From Cryptomeria japonica (lineage: Eukaryota > Streptophyta > Pinopsida > Cupressales > Cupressaceae), in the NCBI RefSeq assembly GCF_030272615.1, contig NC_081415.1:375057392-375121391 (forward strand): a stretch of DNA of 64,000 nucleotides, read 5' to 3'. This document shows positions 1-12,736 of the stretch, piece after piece. A program made the position numbers and the translations under genes. The notes beneath the pieces are model-generated. The model was not told the origin of the DNA. It did no database searches and saw nothing but the letters and a program-made list of their open reading frames with translations. Every line of letters begins with the position of its first letter. The stretch's first letter is position 1.

Positions 1-2653
1 ATCATTCCTTGTTCTATTTTGGTCCAATTTCTTGCATGTGCATGAATTTTGCCAACTAAGGTCACTTGGAATCTTCTACATAATGGTTGCATGATGTTCG
101 ATCTTCAAGTCATATTTCTTGATTACCCAGATGAGGTGGGGCACACATGGACATGCATTAGGAGGGCATAAATGTTTTAAGAACCTTTTCTTGGAAACTG
201 CTAAGCACTATGAGGTGTCGACACATCACATGTTGGTGGATTTTCTTCCATCATGTTCCCTTATTCATCCATAGTTACATATAGTGCCAACATGTGGCTT
301 CTCCGTGAGAAACCTTCTCAAGTTGAAGAATATTTTCTTAAAGATGTGTGGGGCTCCCATGTGTCCTTTTTATGCTCCTTCTTGTTCGAGCAAGGATAAT
401 CATTGGTAATATTAGTTATGAAATTGATTACTGTAAGCAAAGGCTACAAAGATGAGAGTGGATTGACTTCATTAGTTGACTCATTGTAGAGAAGGTCTTG
501 ACTGTCTATCTTGAGGGCCCAACACTAGCTTCCTAATACCTTAGTTGATCTTTAATCGACACATCTAGATCTTTAAACACATCACATAGGTGCACATTGT
601 TCAATGGGCAACATAACTGGCCATAATTATAGAAACCAAGATTAACAAGTGGCTAAGGCATAGGATTTGATAATGGATAGAGAGTTGGTGGTGATGAGAT
701 AAAAATATGGAGATGACACATGATTCTCTATAGAGATAAGTTGAGCATGCCTGAGAATATCTACAAAGAAATCAAACCAAATAACTAGTGATCTTAATCA
801 TCCTTGAGTGCAACAACTCATGGATGCTCCAATAGGGCCATGCAATTGAGAGACAACCTCGAGGAGGAGATCCGTAGACTTGGGGAGGAGATAGCTAGGT
901 TGAGAGGTTAGATTAGATGAGTATAGGATTCATCATGGAATGTGTTTAGGATACATTCATGTTCTATAGCATGTACTATATAGACACCAACTTAGTCATA
1001 GGATCCACTTATGCTAAAGGACTTAGATATACTCATACACCATGATGCATATATTTGTACCATTATTTTGATGTATATACACCATATTTTGTTATAGTGG
1101 TGATCACACACATATATGAGTATTGTAAATTTTTATATATATGAGAAATTATTATATTTTAATAAACATGTTTCTATGTTTCGTGAATGTATGCATGTTT
1201 ATGCTATGATTTATATGTTTGGTTAAGTGTTGTCATGATTTAATCAAATGAATTTGGATATATTATTCTAATTAAATACAATAATGATCTAATAAAGTAA
1301 CGTGTTATACATGAATGAAAATGTTATGATGAGTAAGCTAATAAAATAAATTATTTGATATATTCAAACTAAATGAAATTAGTTAAGCTAATGCTTGCAA
1401 TAAGTAAACTAAATAAACAATGCTATAATAATGTACTAATTAGCTACAATGCACACCAAAATTAAGTGAAACAATATTAACTTAGGTTTAATGTGGAGTG
1501 TTGGTACCCAAATTAACAAAATGTTAAAACCTAAAAACTAGCTAGGTTTTATAATTAGCTTTAACACCAGACTTGGCCAATTGACAAGAAACACATGTTT
1601 CCCCAACACTTCAGGCTCTGTAGGACCTAGGGGGTAACCCTTTCAGCAATTCCAAGATATTTTTTCACTGACTCAAAAGAATATATGCCAAGAAGCATAA
1701 GATAATACTCGATGTTGGCTTAAGTAGTTTTTGAGATAGTAACTTGCATGGAGAACATGATAATTAAAAATAATTTATAGAACAAGAAATGAATGAAAGA
1801 AAGATTTATTATATTTTGAAATTTGGGTCCCTCTAGGGCTTGCACAAGAAAACCTAGTTGGCTTATCTCTTATCCATTTTACAGAGTCAAAACAATATAA
1901 CCATTTATGACAATCACATAAACACAAAACTAGTAATCTTTAAGCCACTGTTGCATTACAACAATAAGACCTCTTTTGTACATACTGAAAACATACTTTA
2001 TTAATCTTGAGCTGTATTACAAACTTCTCTAGCATTGAATTGAGAACAAATTTAATTTGCTCCCTGAACAGATGTAAAAAATTGAAAACTCACTACAACA
2101 AATTTAGAGTGAAAACCATAAAAATCATTGATATCCTTGATTTAAAAGAAGAAGCATACATTTCAGAAGATATTTATAACATACTTTGTTCGTAATTTGC
2201 TGGTCATTACCATAAAACTGATTACAACAATCTGAAAATAATACTTCAAAGAAAAACCAGTCCTAAATTAGCCTATACATACAATTACATATGCCAAAAC
2301 TAGAGAATGGAACCTTAAGAAAAAAAGAGGAACATATATTCTAGAAAGAAAAATCCATATTTATCTTGATGTTGCCACATGTCACTTTTCCAATTTGATT
2401 TGCAATGGAGCCCACCTTCTTTCATCTCTTGCAACTGAAAAATATTCTGATTTTTCAATATTCTAATCTGTGCTTTTCCCTTTGTTTGAACTGAAAATAT
2501 TCCCCCTTTTTGTTTTATTTTCCTTTACTCTTGTGAAAAATACTTTCACATACAATTGAATTTTTGTTTCATTACTTTTTATTCTTAATTCCGTCTTCCT
2601 TCTACCATACGAGGATCTTCCACTTGGCAAGTAAAAATACATGAAGCCATATT
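1..2653. other. AT-rich sequence without a recognised gene
   Basis: No open frame here has a recognisable domain. The only protein-like trace is a 23-codon remnant at 840-911 on the plus strand, ending in the heptad-like string EEEIRRLGEEIARLRG before a TAG; it looks like the end of a decayed coiled-coil ORF. The stretch around 1060-1480 is strongly AT-rich and low in complexity. A TGTTGGTACC string near 1499 resembles an LTR start, but no partner end was found. The whole interval is most likely eroded retroelement sequence. Confidence 0.5.
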
Positions 2654-2742
2654 AATTTTATTAGCAAAAATAATGACCCCTTGATGCATATATTTCCTAA
2701 TTTTATTAGCAAAAATAATGACCCTTGATGCATATATTTCCT
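2654..2742. repeat. 45-bp tandem duplication
   Basis: Two head-to-tail copies of a unit beginning AATTTTATTAGCAAAAATAA and ending ATATATTTCCT lie at 2654-2698 and 2699-2742. They differ by one C in a C run, so the duplication is recent compared with its decayed surroundings. It lies just left of the long direct repeat copy A. Confidence 0.85.
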
Positions 2743-2806
2743 GCACATGCTCTTATTTATAACTTTACTCATTTGAATTTCCACCACAATATGAGGACAA
2801 AAGGTC

Positions 2807-4738
2807 TGTCATTATGCACTGTTCCATTGGTTGTAAAATATCTTTACCTTCCACAGCTGTTCAACTTCTTTTGTAAAACATTTTACCTTACTGTGAAACT
2901 CATTGATAAATCACTTGCATCTTTTATTTTGAGAATGAAAATTCATTGTGTGGCCACACTTTCACTTTAATGAAACTGAAATCTCCCTTTGCCCTCATAT
3001 GCAACAATACAAGAGCTTTAATAATGTATTCAATACTTTAGGAATCCTCCATTTAAGCTAAATTATCATTTCTCCACTTTATGTGAAACAATTCACATTA
3101 TTACTATCCTTTCTCATTTTCTGTGTAAAACAATTTTACCCATTGGAAAAATAACTCCTTGTCTGATTGCACTTAGCATACCCTGCAATCATTTTCCACA
3201 TTTGGCATACATGTCAATCAACTCATTACCCACAACAACATTTGTTGTGAGATTATGTAACTATGGATTTCTAAACCTAGCTTCAAAGCTGAAAGGCGAG
3301 CACATATAGATTGGTGATGGAATCTTTTCCATTTGATGAAACAATTTTACATCCTCTCGCATTCACTTGACACAAATTGTTCATATGTGTTGTTTATGAC
3401 TCCATATATTTTTGTGCGTCTACGTCCAAGCCATTTTTAAGCCCACATATGATACATCTTTTTTATTTTCACTTTCCATGAAAATTGAGTGGCTCGTACA
3501 TGTTTGATATTGTAAAAATATCTCGCTCTCTCATTCAGATAATTTATCTCTCTCACCGACTTGCCAAGTTCACTTTCATCGCCCCTTTGGAGAGCCTCTC
3601 TTTTTTTTTTAAACATTTGAATGAGCTAATGTTTATTTTATTCTAGAAGGCCCCGCATTTTGAAATGCCAATTCACATTTGAATATATATATTTTAATAA
3701 TGATTTTAAAATTTATTTAAAACCATTACTTTCACGTGAATTTTGAAAAAAAGGTCCCACTAGAGACCCTCAAACTCCTTGTCAAATAATTTGCAATTGA
3801 ACATCATTATATTATTTGAATAATTATAATTTTAATAATAATAAAAAATGGTAAGAACACATTTAATAAATAAATGATTTAGTTTTTCTCTAGGAGGGAA
3901 TCCTAAAACCTAATTGAAACCATTCATGCATGCACTTGGATAAAAAATGCAAAGAATATATCCTTTGAAATTTGATTTCTGACTTTTTGCAAAGTAACCA
4001 AAATGAACCCGAAGCCTCTGGAAACCACCTTCAAAAACTGATCCAATGACAACTTGATACCCTGGCAATTGGTAGGTGTGTAAACTAATATACTAGAAAA
4101 TAGCTTGTTATGATAATATTTTCTACAGTGGAACTTGCCCTAGAACCCTTTCCAACTCGGTTTCAGAAAACCAATTGGTTTGATGTGCAGGTCATTGGTT
4201 TGAAAGATAAAAATCAAAATGGATGGTTACTTTAATAGCTTAATCATTGATTTGTCAATTAAAACTCAACAATATGCACTTGGTTTTGACCTGGAAAAGA
4301 CATCAAATGAAGTTCTAGGGCTCTACAAACTAGTGATTGAGCTCATCAAGATATAGAGAATCATAGAAAAATATCGAATTGTTGTAACAATCATCTGGGT
4401 GTGAAATTTAAATGCTCAAACTGAGCTCTTCAAAAAGAGATTTCACTATGCAAACAACAAAATGCTACGAACTACAAACAGTTTTGACCTTGGAAACATG
4501 TCAAATGATGTCCTAGGGATCTAGGAATTGGTAGAGAGGTACACCAATATGTTGACAATACAGGGGAACAATTGGTTACACATTCCCAAAGCCATTTCTC
4601 ATAACATTCATCGAGCTCCAGTTTATTCACTCTAAAAGTGGGCAACTTAAAACAAAAATGCAGAGTGTTCTTCAATGCGTCTTAGAAAAAATTCAATATA
4701 ATCACTTAAAATTACTTCTGAATTTGAAGGTTTCAATA
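2807..4738 (-). repeat. Long direct repeat copy A, LTR-like
   Basis: This interval matches 8670-11306 (copy B) from end to end with many indels and substitutions. Matching left edges read TGTCATTATGCAC here and TATCATTATGCAC in B. Matching right edges read GAAGGTTTCAATA here and GAAGGTACCAACA in B, so B keeps a CCAACA end typical of an LTR. Read on the minus strand the pair would be LTRs beginning TGTTGG. They flank gag-like minus-strand sequence, so this copy would be the 3' LTR. No clear primer-binding site or polypurine tract was found, so an old segmental duplication is the alternative. The left part contains several short perfect hairpin sequences. Confidence 0.6.
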
Positions 4739-4858
4739 GTGGCTCTTGTTTGGGATGTATGCCTTTTGCGAGCATAGCAAGGATTCAGGTCTCTGGTAGA
4801 AGTAGACCAGGTATTGATTCATTGGGCTCATAACCACTGTATACATTGCTTTCAAGAA

Positions 4859-6010
4859 TCAGACCCAAAATTTATTTGGTGGCCCTAGGCCACCAAACAT
4901 GTAGAACTGAAATTTACCTCTATCAAAAGTTTGATTCTCATCTAAATATGTCATCACCAATCTAAAAATACCATTGGAAGCAGGATAATCACACATATAA
5001 TCCTTAGCACAATCAACCATATTCTTGAACATTCCACCATCATTGCCAATTGTACCATATTGTTGTTTATTACTAAGTACAAAACAATTTTTCATGATTT
5101 TTATTCTATCATCCATGGATGTATATGTGTCATATTTATTAAATAATCTACCTTTATACACTGTGTAACAATTATCATCAATCAAGTTATTGTCATAAAC
5201 TACTACATAATACTCAAACAAAATTAAACATTGAAAACACTTGAAATCTACCAAACATATAAGATAAACAGATCTGATCATATCATTGTCATGCACAGAA
5301 GACATGAAATCTTCATCATAACATAGATGCAAACATGGCACATCATTCATAGGTGCAGGGAGAGAAATACAATCACAAGTGTTATTCACTCCATCATTTG
5401 ATTGCATCTCACATGAAGCTAAAGTCTCTGATTTTGATTTATGCATGTCATTCTGAACAAGGAGAAATATCAACTCCTCATCAGCTTGAAGAGCTCTTTC
5501 TTCATCATGCAAACCATGCTCACAAACATTTGAACCATGTTCAACAATATCATCATAATTAGTACTATAAGAAGATTCAACATCATAGAGTAGCCTCAAA
5601 TCAAATATTACATCCTGGTCACTATAATCACTCATTGTGCAAACTGATGCAGCGTTCAAATCATTTGAATTCTCAATTATTTCATCATCTAGTGGATTAG
5701 AAATAATATGGAGACCATTCTTAATGATATTATGAAAGAAAATCATTTGATCCATTTCCACTTCCTCATCAAATAGCGGATTAAGGACTTCACCAAAATC
5801 ATTTTCAATTTCAACCTCAAAGTCATTTTCATCAAGAAAAGAAAAATTAGAATTAATGTCATCATAATCAAAATTGGGACAATCATTGACACTATGGACC
5901 TCATAAGATAAATACTCATGGCTATGATCCTCATAGAGAAGGTCCTCATTGACTTCAGTAGAACTGGCATGACTAATCTTACAACTTTGAGCTTTAGACT
6001 TCTCAACCAT
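4859..6010 (-). CDS. Acidic 383-codon ORF of a pol-less gypsy-like element
   Basis: An uninterrupted frame of 383 codons in a region where every neighbouring coding trace is broken. The first two thirds are rich in Asp, Glu, Asn and Ser with few basic residues. A Cys/Tyr/Phe-rich stretch follows, and the frame ends FGGLGPPNKFWV. No protease, reverse transcriptase or integrase motif, zinc knuckle or clear membrane helix was seen. It lies downstream of the gag-like remnant on the same strand, in another frame, and ends about 120 bp before the 3' direct repeat. It occupies the place where pol would be. The family is not recognised; it may be a gag extension or an element-specific protein. Confidence 0.45.
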   Translation of the reverse strand: MVEKSKAQSCKISHASSTEVNEDLLYEDHSHEYLSYEVHSVNDCPNFDYDDINSNFSFLDENDFEVEIENDFGEVLNPLFDEEVEMDQMIFFHNIIKNGLHIISNPLDDEIIENSNDLNAASVCTMSDYSDQDVIFDLRLLYDVESSYSTNYDDIVEHGSNVCEHGLHDEERALQADEELIFLLVQNDMHKSKSETLASCEMQSNDGVNNTCDCISLPAPMNDVPCLHLCYDEDFMSSVHDNDMIRSVYLICLVDFKCFQCLILFEYYVVVYDNNLIDDNCYTVYKGRLFNKYDTYTSMDDRIKIMKNCFVLSNKQQYGTIGNDGGMFKNMVDCAKDYMCDYPASNGIFRLVMTYLDENQTFDRGKFQFYMFGGLGPPNKFWV

Positions 6011-6339
6011 GCATGCCCAATTAAGAACACTGAGAAGTAATCTGATCTACTGTATAGAATGGTTCTTGTGATGAGACAACAAATATACAACCACTTGTAA
6101 CATTAGTTTTAGGTATACACACCTTTTGTGGCTCTTCATATGCACTATTTTTGATAAATACATGTGGTGTAGGCATAGGCTTAAACATGTTCACTTCATT
6201 AGAATACATTATGCAACTTCTTGGCTCGACTTTTAACTTATGAGAAACATAACCATCATTGCAGGGAGGTACATAATCAAAGCTTTTAATTGAAGCAGTA
6301 GACTAGTGAACCACTTGAAACAACATTTAGAACCTCTAA

Positions 6340-7054
6340 ACTATGTTAACCACTTGCAAAGGACTTCTTATAACATCTCACAGCCTTAGGCTTGAAGCTT
6401 CTTGTCATCTCAAACTTTGTAACCTTTTCAATGTTCATAGCAATTTCTAATGCTTGATGCAAGTTTGTTGGGTCCTCCATTCTCAATCTGCAGCTCATAT
6501 CAGGATCAAATGTACCCAAGTAAATGCATAAGGCCTAAGCATCATTTGGTTTTAGACCTTCAGGAAGCCTCTTCAAAGTTTTCATAAGTCTGAGATTGAA
6601 AGTTGATACTAACTCCTCTTCTTTAGTCAGAGAAATTAGTGAGCAAGGTAGACTCACTAACCCATTCACCAAATTGTTTGGTAGATGTTGATTCAAACTC
6701 CTTCCAAGAGTTAATTGATCATTGGATTGAATTTGAGAACCATTCTCATGCCTCATCCATCAAGGACTGCACAAATAGTCTCATAATAACATCCTCATAA
6801 TCCACCTCATAGTCATACATTAGATTACTAAAACTCTTTAAGTGCATCTATGTTGATTCATGCTTCATACCACTGAGTATTGGTAGCTTGTCTCTCACCT
6901 CAGGTGGGATAATATTTGTGTATCCAACAATACCATCAAAATTAAGGATTTTACACCTTTCAGTGTTGAAACTTATTATATTATATGGTTGTGATTGATT
7001 ATCATACATGGTTACATTTGAAAACATACAAGAATGACAGTGTTGATGATACAT
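6340..7054 (-). pseudogene. gag: Decayed Ty3/gypsy gag domain
   Basis: Minus-strand frames joined across stops and shifts give the order of a plant Ty3/gypsy gag. IIPPEVRDKLPILSG is the entry motif. It is followed by a stretch reading YEDVIMRLFVQSLMDEA (the usual DVAMRLFVQSL block), a Trp-Phe segment, then FNLRLMKTLKRLPEGLKP and YLGTFDPDMSCRLR, where the last gag helices lie. At least two in-frame stops are present. In the family, gag forms the capsid of the retrotransposon particle. The upstream end is separated from its leader by the solo LTR at 7107-8300. No pol follows. Confidence 0.7.
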
Positions 7055-7106
7055 CCTTATGTTCTTTCACAAATACCACATATCAATCTTACATTGACTC
7101 ATTTAC

Positions 7107-8300
7107 TGTTAGGATAACCGGTGAACAACTGAGAGGGGAGGGGGGTGAATCAGTTGTTAACAGATTATGAAACTTCAAGAACAAGAAACCTTTTACTGGA
7201 ATACTAGATATATCAATTAAGCACAAACATAAATCATAAACCAAATACCATGCATCCACAACACATAACACCAAGATTTGTACGTGGAAAACCCGGTAAA
7301 GGAAAAAACCACAGTGGGAAACCTTATCCACAGTCAGATGATACTTTTGTAGTAAGTATGTGATTACAATAAGGGGTCTGCACATGTAGGAAGGCCAACA
7401 GCCTAGAGTGCACCACTCATCACAAAGGAGCCTCACTAACTACACAAGATCTTCAGACTAGAATCCGAAAATAAGAATGAATTGCAAGAATAACATCTCC
7501 TATGCCTGAGTACAGTTCAGGTTAAGTTCAATGTCAGAGGTCTTAAACCTCTTACACAAACCCAATTCGATCACCTATGATCGACCAAAACCTTTGCATA
7601 TGATTACAAATTTATTCGCACACAAATAATCCCATAACCCATGACCATGATCTACAAAAGAGATCTTACATCATATTTATACCAACCTGGGACCTAAACA
7701 ATTAGGTCGGCCACCTAAAAGATAATACAATAGATCCATTACATAAACTCGCAAACTAATGATAATCCAAGTCGGCCTAAGACCGAAACAACATTAACCA
7801 AACAATAAATCCAGCTGGTAATGCATCGGGAACATCCACGAACACATTACATAAATCGGTCTATAACCTAACAGAATAGCACCAGACCTAAAATAGGTTG
7901 CCATAAGCCAAATGCAACACCACCAATCAACTAGAACACAAACATGATAACCATCAGCATCCCGAGAACCTTCTAGAAGTCGCACCAACACCACTTATCG
8001 AATCCATCAAAAGATCGTCAACAAAGCTCTGCTGGTAAAACCCTTGTTGGTAACCAAAAGGCTTACTAGAACATATGATAGCTTCTGGATCACCAAATCC
8101 TGAACCAACTGAATGTAAAACACACATGAATGACTGAACCAAACCAATTCCACCAATCTGAACATACCGGAGATGATCTCAAGATCAACATCACAATCCA
8201 ACCACTCTACCAAAACCCGATAGAAAACCAAACAAGCTAGTGTTGGCATCAATGATAAACATCAATGCAACACATAATCAATACCTCCAAATTGCCAACA
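7107..8300 (-). mobile_element. Solo LTR of a copia-type element with target duplication
   Basis: A 1194-bp segment starting TGTTAGGATAACC and ending GCCAACA, flanked on both sides by TTTAC (7102-7106 and 8301-8305). The terminal dinucleotides are TG...CA. Near the left end GAGGGGGGTGAATCAGT resembles the 3' end motif of the other copia LTRs here read in reverse, so the LTR lies on the minus strand with its 5' end at 8300. No internal region or second LTR is present, as expected after recombination between the two LTRs of a full element. The insertion split the gypsy gag region from its leader. Confidence 0.88.
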
Positions 8301-8669
8301 TTTACAACTCGGACTTAAGCATTTTACGATACTTAATATATGTTATTATTATGCTTAAGACACATTTCCACAACTTATTTAAAAATGAATAAGCATGCCA
8401 TGATATCAACATATAAACATTTCAAAACCAGAGGTATACAAACCTTCATCTAATCTTTTTCCCTTAAATAGTGCTAAATCACTTCATAAGGAACATTGGA
8501 TATTCATGCAAATACTATCAAACATAACATCACTTCAACAATTATGAGAATGCGACACGTCTTCATTCTAGGCTTCTCCCAACAACAAAATCACATAAAA
8601 CCTTTTCAAATTTTTGACTACCCAACAGAGTTCCATTTTAATGGATCTATTGTAATGGATAGAAAGTAT
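8301..8669. other. AT-rich spacer, no gene
   Basis: This short interval lies between the solo LTR and copy B of the long direct repeat. On the minus strand it would be the leader upstream of the gag remnant. No ORF with a recognisable domain, no tRNA-complementary primer site and no internal repeat was found. Confidence 0.4.
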
Positions 8670-11306
8670 TATCATTATGCACAATTCCATTGGTTGTAAA
8701 ATATCTTAACCTTCCACATATATTCAACTTCCTTTGTAAAACATTTTACCTTACTGTGATTTCATTTCACCCCTCATTGGTAAAATACTTGCATCTTTTA
8801 TTTTGAGAATAAAAATTCATTTTGTTGCCACATATTACCTGTTTCATGAAAATTCATTTTATTACCACATATTATATTACCTTCGTTGATAAAACTCCTT
8901 CCTCGTGAAATGATTTTGTAACAAATATCCTTTTCCTCTTATCATTTATGTGAAAAACACTTTCACGTTAATGAAACTGAAATCTCCCTACAAGAGCGCT
9001 TTAATAATGTATTCAATACTTTAGGAATCCTCCATTTCAGCTAAGATGCTCATTTCTCCACTTTATGTGAAACAATACACATTATTACCATCCTTTCTTA
9101 TTTTCTGTGTAAAAATATTTTACGCAGCCTCCCGACGCCCCATTGGTAAAATAACTCCTTGTCTGATTGCATCTTCCTTATCACCACACTTAGCATACCC
9201 TGCAATCATTACATTGTTTGAGATAATATTTTTATATGACATTTTGACGTGTATTCAGCACTCTTCCACATTTGGCATACATGATAGAAGTTATTGTGCT
9301 TTGATGGATATTGATTCACTGTTCCAAAGCTCCCATTATGGCATATGCGCCTCTATACTTGTTTGGCTGTCTACACCTTTTTCCAAACCGTCCATTTATA
9401 CTTTGATGCCTGTCCACACCACAGTCACACACCATTCATGCATTGGCAAGGAAGATGCTGAGAAAGGTCATGGCATTTGTTGAAAAGTTTCTAAACCCAG
9501 CGGAATTCCATGAGACCACATTTCTTTGGGCCTACCTTTTTGCATACAATTCTGCCAGAGGATCTACAACATTTGACAAAAATCCTTCAATGGATGTCGA
9601 TACATATTAGCATAGGCGAGGAGGATGTTGGGAAGTTGTGGTGGAAAATAGCTCTACACCTGGAACTTGTATTTGCTTGAAAGTTTCAACAAATCCATTT
9701 TATGCAAATTGTGCCTCGTCTATATTTCAATGCTTGCGATTCCACATTTTTTATTCATTTCTGCCAGAACGTCTTAGCTATAATACCTGACACAATTCCT
9801 TTATGTTCCAAGGACCAAGATTCATTTTTGTGGAGTCTTGCAAATTAGCATTAGGTTGAAGGATTCTAAAGCTTTTGCAACAAATCCATTCTATGCATAT
9901 CCTCTGTGACATGGCGGATCAAAAGCCCACATGCAAACCCTCCCTAGTCCCTTTGTCGAATTAGGGCAAAAGACTCCTTCCTTGGACCTCACTGAAGCTC
10001 TCTTTTATTTTCACCAACTGTCAACTTCACTTGTCGTCAAGCTTGAGTGGCCCCCACATGTTTCATATTGTTGCAATATCTCGGCCACTCGTTCAGATAA
10101 TTTATCTCTCACACCGAAGTTCACTTTCTTCATTGCTATGGAGACCCTCTCTTTGTTTTAAAACATTTGAATGAGCTAATGTTTATTTTATTTTACAAGG
10201 CACGACATTTTGAAATGCCAATTCACATTTGAATATACATATTTAATAATGATTTTAAAATTTATTTAAAACCATTACTTTCTCGTGAATTTTGAAAAAA
10301 AGGTTCCACCAAATGCCCTCAAACTCCTTGACAAATTATTTTCAATTGAACATTATCATATCATTATTTGAATAATTATGATTCAAATAATAATAAGAAA
10401 TGTAAAGAACACATTTAATAAACAAATGATTTAGGTTTTCTCTGGGACAATGTCGTGTCCCTTTGTGGACTCGGCTTTAAAAAAATCAATTTGAATCAAC
10501 TAAACCCTAAAACCAAATTGAAACCATTCATGCATGCACTTGGATAAAAAAATATGATGAATATATCCTCTGAATTTGATTTATGACCCTTTTGCAAAGT
10601 AACTAAAATGAGCCTAGAGCTTTTGGAAACCGCCTTCAAAAATTGATCCATTGACAACTTGAGACCTTGGCAATTGGTAGGCATGTAAAATGATATAATG
10701 GGAATCACATTATAAAATAGATTCTTATGATGATGCTTGGAATGCAAAATTTCAATCCTCAAAGTTGCCCATTTAGTATTTTCTACACTAGAACCTGCTA
10801 GAACCCTTTCAAACCCTGTTTCTTATGCATCCTGAAAAAATAGCGAACGAAGTCACGAGGATATGAAAACTTGCACATGAGATCATTGAACTACAAATGG
10901 TTTGGACTTGGCAAACATGCCAAATGATGTCTTGGGGATTTGTTCATTGGAAGAGGTGTACACCAATATGCTAACAATACAGCGAAACAATTGGTTTGTC
11001 ATGATAATCAACAAGATGTGAAATGTAAGCCTCCAAAGTAGGCTACTAATGTAGATTTGTGTTAACCCTTAAACTAGGTACTTGAAAAATATGTCTAATT
11101 TGATCATGGGAGGTTACAAGTGAGTGTATATTGATAGTTGGTGAACACATTCCCAAAGCCATTTCTCATAAAATTCACCGAGCTCCAAATTATTCACTGT
11201 CAAAGCGAGAAACTCAAAAAAAATTACAAGAGTGTTCTCCGATGTGTCTTAAAAAAAATTTCTACATAATCACTTCAAATTACTTCTTAATTCGAAGGTA
11301 CCAACA
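8670..11306 (-). repeat. Long direct repeat copy B, LTR-like
   Basis: This is the longer of two direct copies (see 2807-4738). The extra length comes mainly from blocks at about 8770-8950 and 9480-9960 that are absent from or shortened in copy A. It ends in CCAACA, so a minus-strand LTR would begin TGTTGG at 11306. It lies between a fossil gypsy integrase on its right and the gag region on its left. It could therefore be the 5' LTR of the gag-only element or a 3' LTR belonging to the integrase fragment. The two copies differ heavily, so the duplication is old. Confidence 0.6.
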
Positions 11307-11469
11307 TGGATTATGAAATATATAAAAGTATACTATATATGTGCGTCATAATACAAACTATGTGTTCATGAAAGGACGATATAAGAGAAATAACATCAAT
11401 TCATGGAGGTATGAGTGTTATATAAATGTCACTTAGAAAACTCTAAATGTAATAGAGATGAAAATCAAG

Positions 11470-12570
11470 TACATTCATAGGTTACATTAGAGGCTTACCA
11501 TCCACTGTAGATATGTTATAGGTATCAAAAACATAAACAAAGGTAATGGTGTAAGGACCCAACCAGATAGGCTAAAGTTCCCTTTCTCACCTAGGGGTAC
11601 ATTCACATTTTGTTGATTCTCACAAAGAACCAAATTGCATACTTTAAGAGAATGAGAAAGAATGTTTTGAATGTATTGAGGAGATAAATATTTTTTATAA
11701 GCTTGAATATGTTCAAGATCATCTAATCAATTCTTATCAAGTTTTGGACATTGGTCCTGATAAGTATCGTCATCATTGAGTCCTTTAAGGAAAACTCTCA
11801 AGAATGAAATTTTCAACTCTAAGTGTATGATGACCTATTGACGTCATACACAAGATGATGCATAGTAGAGATTTTAGTTGTATGAATACTTCTTTGATTG
11901 GTGCACAATGCATATGTGAGTTGAATGTGTCAATATTTAGGATGTGTGTTAACAATTTTACAATAATTTGTTTCTAAGTTTCATTGGAAGACTTAGCCCA
12001 ACCATTAGAATAAGGATAGATAGGTGTAGAAAAATGATATTGAATATGAAATTTCCTTAGGAATTATTTCACTTCCATGATTCTGAATGATGAATCATTA
12101 TTTAAAACAAAAGTGGAAGGTAATATAAATTGAGAAATTATATTTTCTATAAGAATTTGTAGATCATTTTAATGGTAGTTGGTTGAATTGGAAGTAGCTA
12201 TTATGATGAATGCATATCCCTTAGAAGGTAAAAAATACATTTGTATAATATCTGAGCCCCACATACATTGAAAATAGCCAAGGAGATGCTTGAGAAAAAA
12301 GTTCTTGTATGGGACTCAGATTATAGATCGCTAGGTTGTTGACATTGAGCCCCTGGCAAATCTTGATAAAGGCAAAGGAATGTTGTTTCACAATTTTTCA
12401 AAAAGATCTCATTCTCAATGGTTTTTGAACTAAGGACCTACCACCAAAATGTCCACCTTTAGAGCTTGAATGGGACTCTTGGAAGGCAGGGAGTATTTTA
12501 GACCTAGTTAAACAATGAAGAAAAACACCATTGAAGATCTTTGATAAGAATAATATTGGAAAGAATAATG
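11470..12570 (-). pseudogene. int: Fossil Ty3/gypsy integrase
   Basis: Minus-strand frames, read through several stops, keep the order of a plant gypsy integrase. The zinc-binding region contains GGHFGGRSLVQK. The core contains LPSTFVLNNDSSF (usual form IPKTIISDNGTPF) and FHIQYHFSTPIYPYSNG, where an Asn-Gly motif precedes the catalytic Glu. That Glu appears replaced, the local reading being GWAKSSNET. Further on come HIQAYKKYLS, CNLVLCEN and NFSLSGWV, the C-terminal conserved blocks. Integrase joins element cDNA to host DNA. The copy is clearly dead. It is followed on the same strand by copy B of the long direct repeat. Confidence 0.75.
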
Positions 12571-12736
12571 TAATGTGTTCTAAGTTTTTGACATGAATGC
12601 GAGTTTTTTTTATAACATTATTTGAAAAATTTCATCTTTTAGTAATTGTAAATACGAGAATTGCTAGAAACTTGAATAATGCTCTGTTGTCATTGATGTC
12701 AAACTTGTTTGGTGCTTTTCATTATTAGTTTCATAG

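Noticed and set aside
2007-2195. 62-codon plus-strand ORF in the left AT-rich region
   Set aside because: Its length is what chance gives in this composition; no motif or homologue recognised.
9046-9483. 145-codon plus-strand ORF in direct repeat copy B
   Set aside because: The matching part of copy A has no equivalent frame, and the sequence lies in an LTR-like repeat; no domain recognised.
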